A stretch of DNA of 64,000 bases from contig NZ_JAVRHN010000001.1 in the NCBI RefSeq assembly GCF_031846645.1, forward strand, positions 434,001 to 498,000. The letters run 5' to 3'. The position numbers and the translations under genes were made by a program. The notes under the pieces are model-generated. The model was not told the origin of the DNA. It worked only from the letters and a program-made list of their open reading frames with translations, and searched no databases. Shown piece after piece: positions 45,061-53,573 of this stretch. Numbering within the stretch: the first letter of the stretch is position 1; every line of letters begins with the position of its first letter. The stretch comes from Autumnicola psychrophila. Its GTDB lineage: Bacteria > Bacteroidota > Bacteroidia > Flavobacteriales > Flavobacteriaceae.

Positions 45061-45078
45061 GAAAATGGCAATTTTCGG
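45061..45078. repeat. Short palindromic intergenic repeat, copy 7
   Basis: GAAAATGGCAATTTTCGG, within a wider imperfect dyad CTGAAAA ... GGTATTCAG. Confidence 0.5.
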
Positions 45079-45197
45079 TATTCAGTAAAAAAGAACACGC
45101 ACAAACGAATATTAAAAAACTACTAATCTTAAAAGGTTTCCGTAGAAGACGCTATTCACTCTTCACTACTTACTTGCAAGAAAGAGAAGTGCTAAAA

Positions 45198-45217
45198 GTG
45201 GCAATTATTGACCTTAG
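45198..45217 (-). repeat. Short palindromic intergenic repeat, copy 8
   Basis: GTGGCAATTATTGACCTTAG; it overlaps the stop codon of the neighbouring membrane protein gene. Confidence 0.5.
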
Positions 45218-46479
45218 AAATGCCAGGCTTGCGGCCAGAGAAAGATGGTTAAAAGTCCTACGGCAATAGAGAGTCCAAAAGCTATTGCAAGCCACTTAAC
45301 AATTTTTCCGGTGCCGATTATTGCCGCCATAACTCCCTTAAAAAGTAAGTTTGACAGTGAAGCAAGCAGAATTAATTTCCAGCCGAGATTAGTTTCTAAC
45401 TCGTCACCTTTAATCATTTGCGCCAGAGAAAGTGTGATCGCATCTACATCTGTTAATCCGCTTATAATTGCTACAATATACAATCCCCCGCTCCCAAACT
45501 GTTCTTTTGTAAAAGCAACAAGAAGTAAAATAAGTCCGTAGAGAAACCCAAAGATAAGAGCCGCTTTAAGTTGTGCCGGATTTTCCGGTTCGGGTAATTC
45601 TTCAGATTCATCATCTGATTTTATAGTGTAAAAAAGCCAGGCACAAATAATTCCCATTATAACAAAATTGAAAGCAATAGGCATAGCCAGCGCAGCAAAT
45701 TCACCCGGAGCAACAACGAAAATCTCTATCAGTACCCTTGCAAGTGCTATAGCTGAAGCAGTTGTTATCACAAAAACGGCAACTTTTGCAATATTGGGAG
45801 CCTGTTTTTGTTTGCGTGCAAAACTAACTGTCGTAGCTGTACTACTTATTAATCCCCCCAGAATTCCGTTGGAAATAACTCCGGAATCTTTACCTACAAA
45901 TTTATAAATGAAATAACCAACAACGCTCAGTCCCACAATAAAAACCACCATTAACCAGATATTGTGCGGATTCAGTACATCATAAGGACCATACGTCTGG
46001 TCTGGCAGTATAGGCAGGATGATAAGTGAAATCCCTGCGAGGGTCATAATCGCCGAAATATCTGAATCTTTTAATTTGTCAATGAAACTGTGCAAACGAG
46101 CTTTTGCGTAAAGGAGCATTGTTAACAACCCACCGGCAACAACGCCAATTACACGATCTCCCAGCACCAGGTAGGCACCAATGGCAAACATAAGCAGAAT
46201 GGCAACTTCTGTAGTTTTTCCAGGATCTGCTTCAGATTTCCCGCTTTTTCCTCCTGCATAAATAAGTACAGCCAGGGAAAGTCCCAATGCAGGCAGAATA
46301 AATTGATTTCCCATATCCCGGGTCAGGAATCCTGCAACAGTACCAAGAATGGCGATTAATGTAAAAGTACGAACCCCGGCAATGCGCTGCTGGGAATGTT
46401 CACGTTGCAAGCCAACAAGCATTCCCAGTCCCAGTGCAATTCCTAATATTGTTAGATCTTCATAATTCATAGAATACAT
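45214..46479 (-). CDS. MgtC/SapB-DUF4010 membrane protein
   Basis: 421 aa with about a dozen membrane segments. The N-terminal LGIALGLGMLVGLQREHSQQ and IAGVRTFTLIAILGTVAGFL are the MgtC motif; the C-terminal half (GGLYIVAIISGLTDVDAITL, SLAQMIKG) is DUF4010. Start could be Met4 (46470). An inner membrane protein; related proteins are thought to affect Mg2+ or ATP balance but the transport role is unknown. The stop codon is overlapped by a repeat copy. Confidence 0.85.
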   Translation of the reverse strand: MYSMNYEDLTILGIALGLGMLVGLQREHSQQRIAGVRTFTLIAILGTVAGFLTRDMGNQFILPALGLSLAVLIYAGGKSGKSEADPGKTTEVAILLMFAIGAYLVLGDRVIGVVAGGLLTMLLYAKARLHSFIDKLKDSDISAIMTLAGISLIILPILPDQTYGPYDVLNPHNIWLMVVFIVGLSVVGYFIYKFVGKDSGVISNGILGGLISSTATTVSFARKQKQAPNIAKVAVFVITTASAIALARVLIEIFVVAPGEFAALAMPIAFNFVIMGIICAWLFYTIKSDDESEELPEPENPAQLKAALIFGFLYGLILLLVAFTKEQFGSGGLYIVAIISGLTDVDAITLSLAQMIKGDELETNLGWKLILLASLSNLLFKGVMAAIIGTGKIVKWLAIAFGLSIAVGLLTIFLWPQAWHF

Positions 46480-46532
46480 GAAAATACGTAATATGAGAGA
46501 TTATCGCATATCCCTTTTCAGGAAATTAACAC

Positions 46533-48839
46533 TTACCTGATTTCTTCCGAAGTTAAGATTGCCAGGGTATCATCACGATTTTCTTCAGTATTAAAAGCAC
46601 CTGTAGCGTTCTGAGTGTTTTCTTCCCGCACATCTTCAGCGTCTATAGTATGTCCTCCCAGGATGGGAGCCAGCACAAGACCAATTAGACAGGTAAGTTT
46701 GATAAGGATGTTCATAGATGGTCCTGAAGTATCTTTAAAAGGATCACCAACGGTATCTCCAGTTACGGCCGCTTTATGAGCATCAGATCCTTTATAGGTC
46801 ATTTCACCATTAATCATTACTCCGGCTTCAAAGGATTTTTTTGCATTGTCCCATGCACCGCCGGCATTGTTTTGAAATATCGCCCAAAGTACTCCGCTCA
46901 CGGTGACTCCCGCCATATATCCGCCCAGCATTTCGGCGATTAGTAAATTGTCATACCCGAATATCATTGGTAAAAAAGCGATTGCGACAGGAAACCCTAT
47001 TGTCAAAATTCCTGGCAAAAGCATTTCTTTTAAAGCTGCATTGGTAGATATTTCAACACATTTATCGTATTCCGGTTTTGCGGTTCCCTCCAGAATACCC
47101 GGGATTTCCCTGAACTGTCTTCTCACCTCGTTTACCATTTGCATGGCAGCTTTTCCTACAGAACTCATCGCAAGCGCAGAGAATACCACAGGCACCATCC
47201 CGCCCACAAAAAGCATTGCGAGAACCGGAGCTTTAAAAATATTAATACCGTCAATTCGGGTAAAGGTGACATAAGCTGCAAAAAGAGCCAGAGAAGTTAA
47301 GGCTGCAGAAGCAATTGCAAAGCCTTTTCCTGTAGCAGCCGTGGTATTTCCCACGGAATCTAATATATCTGTTCTTTCTCTTACCTCTGCAGGGAGTTCG
47401 CTCATTTCAGCAATACCTCCGGCATTATCAGCAATTGGTCCAAAAGCATCGATAGCAAGCTGCATCGCCGTGGTCGCCATCATTGCTGAAGCTGCCATAG
47501 CCACACCATAAAATCCTGCCAGACCATAGGAGGCCCAGATTGCAGCAGCAAAGAGCAACACTGAAGAAAAAGTAGAAATCATTCCGGTGGAAAGGCCGGC
47601 AATAATATTAGTAGCTGCGCCGGTACTCGAGTTCTGAACGATAGATAGCACCGGTTTTTTTCCAAGACCGGTATAATATTCAGTAAAAGCAGAAATAAGA
47701 CCTCCAACTCCAATTCCCACTAAAGTAGCATAAAATACGCGCATGGCCGGAATGGTAACATAATTGAAACCTTCGCTACCACCAACAAAAAATCCCATCT
47801 TCATAGTTGTTTCAGGAAGCATCCATTTTACAAGGAAGAAACTTGTAACTGCCACAAGTGCGATAGAAACCCAGTTTCCGATATTCAGCGCTCTTTGCAC
47901 TTCATTTTCTTTTGCTGCATTGTCTTTAATTTTTACAAGTAAAGTTCCAATAATTGAAATTATAATTCCGGCACCGGCAATAGCAATCGGAAGCAAAATC
48001 GGTCCAATTCCGCCGAAACCTTCTGAGGTAATATCACCACCCATATCTTCTATAATATAATTTCCCAGCACCATTGCAGCAAGCACTGTTGCAACATAGC
48101 TTCCGAAGAGATCGGCTCCCATTCCAGCAACATCGCCCACATTGTCACCAACATTATCTGCAATAGTAGCGGGGTTTCTCGGGTCGTCTTCAGGGATCCC
48201 AGCTTCTACCTTGCCAACCAGATCGGCACCTACATCGGCCGCTTTAGTATAAATTCCACCACCAACACGTGCAAAAAGTGCAATAGATTCTGCTCCCAGG
48301 GAAAAGCCGGCAAGGGTTTCCAGTACAACCGTCATTTGTGCAGTATTTGTCCATTCGCCACCCATAAAATAATGAAAAAAGAAAATGAAAAATGCACTAA
48401 GACCAAGAACAGCAAGGCCTGCAACCCCCAAACCCATTACGGTGCCTCCACCAAAAGAAACTTTTAAAGCTTGTGGAAGACTGGTACGTGCTGCCTGGGT
48501 GGTTCTAACATTGGTTTGGGTTGCGATTTTCATCCCCATATTTCCTGCAAGGGCAGAAAAGAAAGCGCCAAAAATAAAAGCTACAATGATGAGCCAATGG
48601 GTAGTAGGTACCACAAAAGCAATAACGGCAAGAGCTATACTGGCACCAATAACAAAAATAGTAAGTAGCCTGTATTCTGCTTTCAAAAAAGCCAGAGCAC
48701 CTTCGTAGATATGTGAGGAGATGTCCAGCATCTTACCGTCACCGGCATCCTGTCGCATGACCCAGGATCTTTTAAACCACATATACAATAGTCCCAAAAT
48801 GGCCAATATTGCAGGCAAGTAAATCATCATTGCTCCCAT
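46533..48839 (-). CDS. hppA: Membrane-bound ion-pumping pyrophosphatase (HppA)
   Basis: 768 aa with 16 or so membrane helices. Substrate motifs: DVGADLVGKVEAGIPEDDPR and NPATIADNVGDNVGDVAGMG, and the mirrored GGAWDNAKKSFEAG ... HKAAVTGDTVGDPFKDTSGP. In the segment SVGNTTAATGKGFAI the position that is Lys in K+-independent enzymes is Ala, so the enzyme should be K+-dependent; Na+ or H+ pumping is not settled. It uses PPi to pump ions. It is transcribed after ppa, with a terminator-like hairpin between them. Confidence 0.93.
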   Translation of the reverse strand: MGAMMIYLPAILAILGLLYMWFKRSWVMRQDAGDGKMLDISSHIYEGALAFLKAEYRLLTIFVIGASIALAVIAFVVPTTHWLIIVAFIFGAFFSALAGNMGMKIATQTNVRTTQAARTSLPQALKVSFGGGTVMGLGVAGLAVLGLSAFFIFFFHYFMGGEWTNTAQMTVVLETLAGFSLGAESIALFARVGGGIYTKAADVGADLVGKVEAGIPEDDPRNPATIADNVGDNVGDVAGMGADLFGSYVATVLAAMVLGNYIIEDMGGDITSEGFGGIGPILLPIAIAGAGIIISIIGTLLVKIKDNAAKENEVQRALNIGNWVSIALVAVTSFFLVKWMLPETTMKMGFFVGGSEGFNYVTIPAMRVFYATLVGIGVGGLISAFTEYYTGLGKKPVLSIVQNSSTGAATNIIAGLSTGMISTFSSVLLFAAAIWASYGLAGFYGVAMAASAMMATTAMQLAIDAFGPIADNAGGIAEMSELPAEVRERTDILDSVGNTTAATGKGFAIASAALTSLALFAAYVTFTRIDGINIFKAPVLAMLFVGGMVPVVFSALAMSSVGKAAMQMVNEVRRQFREIPGILEGTAKPEYDKCVEISTNAALKEMLLPGILTIGFPVAIAFLPMIFGYDNLLIAEMLGGYMAGVTVSGVLWAIFQNNAGGAWDNAKKSFEAGVMINGEMTYKGSDAHKAAVTGDTVGDPFKDTSGPSMNILIKLTCLIGLVLAPILGGHTIDAEDVREENTQNATGAFNTEENRDDTLAILTSEEIR

Positions 48840-48893
48840 ATAACCTAAAGAATTTGTTAATATGGCTAAATGTAGTAAATCAATAACAATTAA

Positions 48894-48926
48894 AAAAGCA
48901 ATAACTTTTTAAGGCTATTGCTTTTA
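48894..48926 (-). terminator. Hairpin between ppa and hppA
   Basis: AAAAGCAATA and TATTGCTTTT form a 10-bp stem around CTTTTTAAGG-type loop; on the minus strand it ends in TTTTTTAATTG. It would end most ppa transcripts, about 30 bases after the ppa stop. Confidence 0.65.
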
Positions 48927-48958
48927 ATTATCTAATCTTTAGTAAAAAAAACTACGAA

Positions 48959-49471
48959 TTATATACCGAACCTGCTTTTATCGCCATCGTATTCTTCAAA
49001 ACGTTCAATACATTGTCTAATAATCTCACGTGCTTCCTCTGCATTTCCAAAATCACCAGTGTCCACTTTTTTCTTTTCAAGATCCTTATAAACTTTAAAA
49101 AAATGTTCAATTTCTTTAAGCATATGACCATTTAAATCAGAGAGGTCACTAAGTCTGTTCCAGATAGGATCAGAAACCGGTACACATATTATTTTTTCAT
49201 CAGGTCCTTTTTCATCTGCCATATGGAAAACACCAATTGGCTTTACTTCCATTACAATACCGGGAAAAGTTGGCTCGGACACCAAAACCAGTACATCCAG
49301 AGGATCACTATCCAACGCCAGGGTATTAGGAATAAAACCATAATCTGCAGGATACATCATCGATGAGAAAATCATCCGGTCGTAACGTACCTTTTTCAGT
49401 TTAAAATCGTACTCGTATTTATTTCTACTCCCTTTCGGAATCTCTATTAATACATCAAAAGTTTCAGACAT
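48959..49471 (-). CDS. ppa: Inorganic pyrophosphatase, family I (Ppa)
   Basis: 170 aa cytosolic enzyme. Family I residues: IEIPKGSRNKYEYD (Lys and Glu), MYPADYGFIPNTL, the metal loop DSDPLDVLVL, and GPDEKIICVPV. It hydrolyses PPi from biosynthesis without ion pumping. It is immediately upstream of hppA on the same strand, so one cell makes both an energy-saving and a wasteful PPase from adjacent genes. Confidence 0.96.
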   Translation of the reverse strand: MSETFDVLIEIPKGSRNKYEYDFKLKKVRYDRMIFSSMMYPADYGFIPNTLALDSDPLDVLVLVSEPTFPGIVMEVKPIGVFHMADEKGPDEKIICVPVSDPIWNRLSDLSDLNGHMLKEIEHFFKVYKDLEKKKVDTGDFGNAEEAREIIRQCIERFEEYDGDKSRFGI

Positions 49472-49644
49472 TCTTTTTCTATTTTTTTCAAGTTTTAAAG
49501 GCCGTAAATATAAGTAATTCAGACTTTATTTAATGTTATTTAAAGGGTAAAGCCTTAGCAGCTTAACAAAATAATGGATCATAACTTTTTGGATCACAAC
49601 CAGGAGCAACAATACACGGAAGAAACTTTCTTATAATTTTCTTG

Positions 49645-49680
49645 AAAAACAAAAACTCCACCGGGCTATGGTGAAGTTTT
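49645..49680 (-). terminator. Terminator after pdhB
   Basis: ACTTCACC pairs with GGTGGAGT (one G-U) around ATAGCCC, followed on the minus strand by TTTTGTTTTT. It lies 26 bases after the pdhB stop. Confidence 0.75.
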
Positions 49681-49705
49681 AGTAAACTCATTAAAACCTT
49701 CTGTC

Positions 49706-50683
49706 TTATTTATAAAGCACCTTCTTGACAGCTTTTATCACATCGTCGCTATCTGGCAACCATTCTTTTAAAAGAACTGGAGAATAAGGTGCAGGCGTAT
49801 CTGCAGTATTTATTTTAATAATTGGTGCATCTAAATAATCAAATGCTTTTTCCTGAACCTGGTATGTAATTTCTGTAGATATATTTCCGAAAGGCCAGGA
49901 TTCTTCAAGAATTACCAGACGGTTAGTTTTCTTAACAGACTCCAGAATTGTCTCATGATCCATTGGACGGATGGTCCTTAAATCAATAATTTCACAGGAA
50001 ATATCTTCTTTTTCCAATTCTTCCGCAGCTTTATAAGCTTCTTTAATAATCTTTCCGAAGGAAACAATAGTAACATCAGTTCCTTCGCGCTTAATATCTG
50101 CTTTCCCAATTTCGATTACATATTCCTCTTCAGGAACCTCCCCTTTATCTCCATACATTTGTTCACTTTCCATGAAGATAACAGGATCATTATCGCGAAT
50201 AGCCGCTTTAAGCAGCCCTTTTGCATCGTAAGGGTTAGAAGGAACTATTACCTTAAGTCCAGGAGTATTTGCATACCAGCTTTCAAAAGCCTGTGAGTGT
50301 GTTGCTCCTAATTGCCCGGCAGAACCCGTTGGCCCACGGAAAACAATAGGAATATTAAACTGTCCACCACTCATTTGACGCATTTTAGCAGCATTGTTTA
50401 TAATCTGGTCAATTCCCACTAAAGAGAAATTGAAAGTCATAAATTCAATTATAGGGCGGTTACCATTCATTGCACTACCAACTCCAATCCCGGAGAAACC
50501 AAGTTCAGAAATAGGTGTATCAATAATTCGATCAGGACCAAACTCATCCAGCATACCTTTAGAAGCTTTGTAGGCTCCGTTATATTCTGCTACTTCCTCC
50601 CCCATAAGGTAAATGGTATCGTCTTTGCGCATCTCTTCGCTCATTGCCTGCTGAATGGCTTCCCTAAATTGAATTGTCTTCAT
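49706..50683 (-). CDS. pdhB: Pyruvate dehydrogenase E1 component, beta subunit
   Basis: 325 aa transketolase-like E1 beta: IQFREAIQQAMSEEMRKD, YLMGEEVAEYNGAYKASKG, DTPISELGFSGIGVGSAMNG, FRGPTGSAGQLGATHSQAFESWY and a C-terminal NTADTPAPYSPVLLKEWLP. It binds thiamine diphosphate with the alpha subunit and decarboxylates pyruvate (or a branched 2-oxo acid). The alpha subunit and E2 are not next to it. A single-gene unit closed by the terminator at 49645. Confidence 0.93.
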   Translation of the reverse strand: MKTIQFREAIQQAMSEEMRKDDTIYLMGEEVAEYNGAYKASKGMLDEFGPDRIIDTPISELGFSGIGVGSAMNGNRPIIEFMTFNFSLVGIDQIINNAAKMRQMSGGQFNIPIVFRGPTGSAGQLGATHSQAFESWYANTPGLKVIVPSNPYDAKGLLKAAIRDNDPVIFMESEQMYGDKGEVPEEEYVIEIGKADIKREGTDVTIVSFGKIIKEAYKAAEELEKEDISCEIIDLRTIRPMDHETILESVKKTNRLVILEESWPFGNISTEITYQVQEKAFDYLDAPIIKINTADTPAPYSPVLLKEWLPDSDDVIKAVKKVLYK

Positions 50684-50718
50684 TATAGTGTATTATGTTA
50701 TTGTATAACTTGAAAGAA

Positions 50719-50726
50719 CAAAAATA
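50719..50726 (-). promoter_or_regulatory. Promoter -7 element of pdhB
   Basis: TATTTTTG on the minus strand matches TAnnTTTG, 36 bases before the ATG. Confidence 0.45.
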
Positions 50727-50805
50727 GTAATTCAATAAAGTTTTTACCATAATACCAGTACAAAAATTTCGAAGATTCCTTTAAATAATAAGAGGATAGC
50801 CTGAA

Positions 50806-50822
50806 ACGTCAATTTTCGACCT
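50806..50822 (-). repeat. Short palindromic intergenic repeat, copy 9
   Basis: ACGTCAATTTTCGACCT; the minus strand reads AGGTCGAAAATTGACG. Confidence 0.5.
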
Positions 50823-50999
50823 GCGAGGATTAACCTATCCTATTCATTTTAAAGCTGTTCCCTGAAAATAAAAACTAAAGAAGCTTTAAATAACCAGAAT
50901 TATAAAATTCATAAATTTATTATGCATGCATAGCATTTTTGAATTTAATTATGTACCTTCGTGAAAGAGCACAATTATTACTATAAAATTTAAATATAT

Positions 51000-51746
51000 A
51001 TGAAAATCTTAGTGTGTATTAGCCACGTACCTGATACTACATCAAAAATTAACTTCACTGATGGTGACAGCAAATTTGATACTAACGGAGTTCAGTTTGT
51101 AATTAATCCTAATGATGAGTTTGGGCTTACCCGCGCCATGTGGTTTAAAGAAAAACAAGGAGCCACCGTAGATGTGGTAAATGTTGGAGGAGCCGAAACA
51201 GAGCCTACTTTAAGAAAAGCACTTGCTATTGGTGCCGACTCTGCCATACGCGTTAATACCAGTGCGCTGGATGGTTTTCAGGTAGCCAAAGAGCTTGCAA
51301 AAGTAGCGAAAGATGGTGAGTATGATCTTATAATTGCCGGTCGTGAATCTATCGATTATAATGGTGGAATGGTACCGGGAATGCTTGCCACACTTCTTAA
51401 AGCCAATTTTGTAAACAATTGCATTGGTTTAGAAATTGAAGGCGAAAAAGCAAAGGCTATTCGTGAAATTGAAGGTGGTAAAGAGACTTTAACTGCATCT
51501 TTGCCTTTGATTATAGGAGGTCAAAAAGGTCTTGTTGAAGAGAGCGACCTTAAAATCCCAAATATGAGAGGGATTATGCAGGCTCGAAAAAAACAATTGA
51601 ATGTGATAGAGCCCAGTGAACCTGAAACTAAAACAGAAACGGTGAAGTTTGAAAAACCGGCACCTAAAGGAAATGTAAAGATGATTGATCCCGAAAATCT
51701 TGATGAGCTCATAGATTTACTTCACAACGAAGCTAAGGTGATCTGA
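51000..51746 (+). CDS. etfB: Electron transfer flavoprotein, beta subunit
   Basis: 248 aa: MKILVCISHVPDTTSKI, FVINPNDEFGLTRA, LIIAGRESIDYNGGMVPGML and IPNMRGIMQARKKQL are ETF beta motifs (AMP site). With EtfA it takes electrons from acyl-CoA dehydrogenases, such as that at 13.8 kb, to the quinone pool. First gene of etfBA, 77 bases before etfA. Confidence 0.95.
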   Translation: MKILVCISHVPDTTSKINFTDGDSKFDTNGVQFVINPNDEFGLTRAMWFKEKQGATVDVVNVGGAETEPTLRKALAIGADSAIRVNTSALDGFQVAKELAKVAKDGEYDLIIAGRESIDYNGGMVPGMLATLLKANFVNNCIGLEIEGEKAKAIREIEGGKETLTASLPLIIGGQKGLVEESDLKIPNMRGIMQARKKQLNVIEPSEPETKTETVKFEKPAPKGNVKMIDPENLDELIDLLHNEAKVI

Positions 51747-51823
51747 TTTTTTACTACTGTTTTTAAATCAGGAAATAAATGTAAATGATTTTCGCCCAGG
51801 CGGAAGGATAAAAAAATAAAAAC

Positions 51824-52792
51824 ATGTCAGTTTTAGTATATATAGAATCAGAAGAAGGAAAATTTAAAAAAGCATCCTTTGAAGTAGCCTCTTACGCAAA
51901 AGAAGTCGCCGATAAAACAGGAACATCAGTAACTGCGGTCACTTTTAATGTGCAGGATACTTCAGAATTAGGGAAATATGGTGTAGACAAGGTTTTGGAT
52001 ATTTCCGACGATAAACTTTCTAAATTTAACGCTGAGGCTTATGCTGATGCATTAAAACAGGCCGCAGAAAAGGAAGATTCCAAAGTAATTGTACTCTCAC
52101 AAAGCTCCAACAGTAAATATTTAGCACCCATTCTCGCTGTACAGATGGAGGCAGGTTACGCTTCTAATGTTGTGGCACTTCCTGAAAGCACAGACCCTTT
52201 TACCGTAAAGCGAACAGCCTTTACAAATAAAGCTTTCAGTTTTACTAAGATTAGTACTGATGTAAAGGTAATTGGAGTTTCGAAAAATGCCTTCGGTATT
52301 AAAGAACACCAGGGAGATGCGCAGAAAGAAGACTTTTCTCCAAGTCTCTCTGATGAGGATTTCACGGTGAATGTTGAATCTGTAGATAAAGCAACAGACA
52401 AAGTAACCATAGCAGATGCCGAAATTGTAGTTTCCGGAGGACGCGGACTTAAAGGTCCTGAGAATTGGGGAATGATTGAAGAAATGGCTGAAATTTTAGG
52501 AGCCGCTACTGCCTGTTCAAAACCGGTAAGTGATATGGGATGGAGACCGCATGGCGAGCATGTTGGACAAACAGGGAAGCCTGTAGCCTCCAACCTTTAC
52601 ATAGCAGTGGGAATCTCCGGAGCGATCCAGCACCTTGCAGGAATTAATGCCGCCAAGACTAAAGTAGTAATTAACAACGATCCTGAAGCTCCTTTCTTCA
52701 AGGCTGCAGACTATGGAATTGTAGGTGACGCTTTCGAGATCGTCCCTAGGCTCAACGAAAAATTGAAGGAATTTAAAGATAAAAACGCATAA
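51824..52792 (+). CDS. etfA: Electron transfer flavoprotein, alpha subunit
   Basis: 322 aa. The C-terminal FAD domain is clear: IVVSGGRGLKGPENWGMIEE, VSDMGWRPHGEHVGQTGKPV, YIAVGISGAIQHLAGI and INNDPEAPFFKAADYGIVGD. Forms the FAD-binding heterodimer with EtfB. Followed 22 bases later by a strong terminator. Confidence 0.96.
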   Translation: MSVLVYIESEEGKFKKASFEVASYAKEVADKTGTSVTAVTFNVQDTSELGKYGVDKVLDISDDKLSKFNAEAYADALKQAAEKEDSKVIVLSQSSNSKYLAPILAVQMEAGYASNVVALPESTDPFTVKRTAFTNKAFSFTKISTDVKVIGVSKNAFGIKEHQGDAQKEDFSPSLSDEDFTVNVESVDKATDKVTIADAEIVVSGGRGLKGPENWGMIEEMAEILGAATACSKPVSDMGWRPHGEHVGQTGKPVASNLYIAVGISGAIQHLAGINAAKTKVVINNDPEAPFFKAADYGIVGDAFEIVPRLNEKLKEFKDKNA

Positions 52793-52814
52793 TTTTTATA
52801 ACTTGCGCCCCATT

Positions 52815-52855
52815 AAAAGGGCTGTCTAATGTCCTTATTTAGACAGCCCTTTTTC
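52815..52855 (+). terminator. Terminator after etfA
   Basis: AAAAGGGCTGTCTAA and TTAGACAGCCCTTTTT form a stem of about 15 bp, then TTC. It contains the ATG at 52829, which therefore is not a start. Confidence 0.85.
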
Positions 52856-52867
52856 AATTTTTGGAAT

Positions 52868-53494
52868 ATGAGTTTAGTGCGCCTTAACATTAAAGGAATT
52901 TCTTACAGTCAAACCCAAAACGGAGCTTACGCTTTAATACTTAGCGAAGTGGACGGAGAAAGAAAACTGCCTATAGTTATCGGGGCTTTCGAGGCACAAT
53001 CTATTGCTATTGCCCTGGAAAAAGAGATAAAACCTCCCAGACCTTTAACCCATGATCTTTTCCGCAATTTTGCGGAAAGGTTTTCTATTGTGGTAAAACA
53101 GGTAATTATTCACAAATTGGTAGACGGTGTTTTTTATTCCAGCCTTATTTGCGAACGTGATAAGATTGAGGAAATTATAGATGCCAGAACCAGTGATGCT
53201 ATAGCCCTGGCTTTACGTTTTGAAGCCCCCATTTTTACTTACAAAAACATCCTCGACAAAGCCGGTATTTTCCTTAAAGGCGAAGAGCCGCAGCGAGGTC
53301 ATTCTGCACGTAAAGAAGAAGAGGAAATCATTTCTGAAGAATTGCTTCCTGATGATATCGAAATAAAATCTGACGATACCAATTACAAAAAGTTATCGCT
53401 TTCAGAACTTAAAGATCTTTTATCACAGGCCGTGAACAGCGAAGATTATGAAAAGGCCGCACGTATAAGAGATGAAATTTCCAAACGTAAGTAA
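52868..53494 (+). CDS. Bifunctional nuclease family protein with UVR motif
   Basis: 208 aa from the ATG at 52868, chosen because the earlier in-frame ATG at 52829 is inside the etfA terminator. The BFN/DUF151 domain (SLVRLNIKGISYSQTQNGAY, LPIVIGAFEAQSIAIALEKE, DARTSDAIALALRFEAPIF) fills 1-140. A charged linker leads to a C-terminal UVR motif (LSELKDLLSQAVNSEDYEKA, ARIRDEISKRK), as in UvrB/UvrC and ClpC partners. Nuclease activity in this family is known for plant BBD proteins only; here it is inference. Confidence 0.88.
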   Translation: MSLVRLNIKGISYSQTQNGAYALILSEVDGERKLPIVIGAFEAQSIAIALEKEIKPPRPLTHDLFRNFAERFSIVVKQVIIHKLVDGVFYSSLICERDKIEEIIDARTSDAIALALRFEAPIFTYKNILDKAGIFLKGEEPQRGHSARKEEEEIISEELLPDDIEIKSDDTNYKKLSLSELKDLLSQAVNSEDYEKAARIRDEISKRK

Positions 53495-53535
53495 ACGTGA
53501 ATTTCAAGTTAATTACACGATTGCCAGATCTATTT

Positions 53536-53555
53536 CCGATAATTGCCATTTTTTC
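53536..53555 (+). repeat. Short palindromic intergenic repeat, copy 10
   Basis: CCGATAATTGCCATTTTTTC, just before the nucleoside transporter gene. Confidence 0.45.
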
Positions 53556-53573
53556 TTTTAAACTTTTTTCTAG

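Larger units (their letters stand above)
50684..50999. other. Divergent region between pdhB and etfB
   Basis: About 316 bases. It holds a pdhB -7 element (50719-50726), repeat copy 9 at 50806 and, before etfB, TACCTTCG at about 50954, one base off a -7 element. No open frame. Confidence 0.4.
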
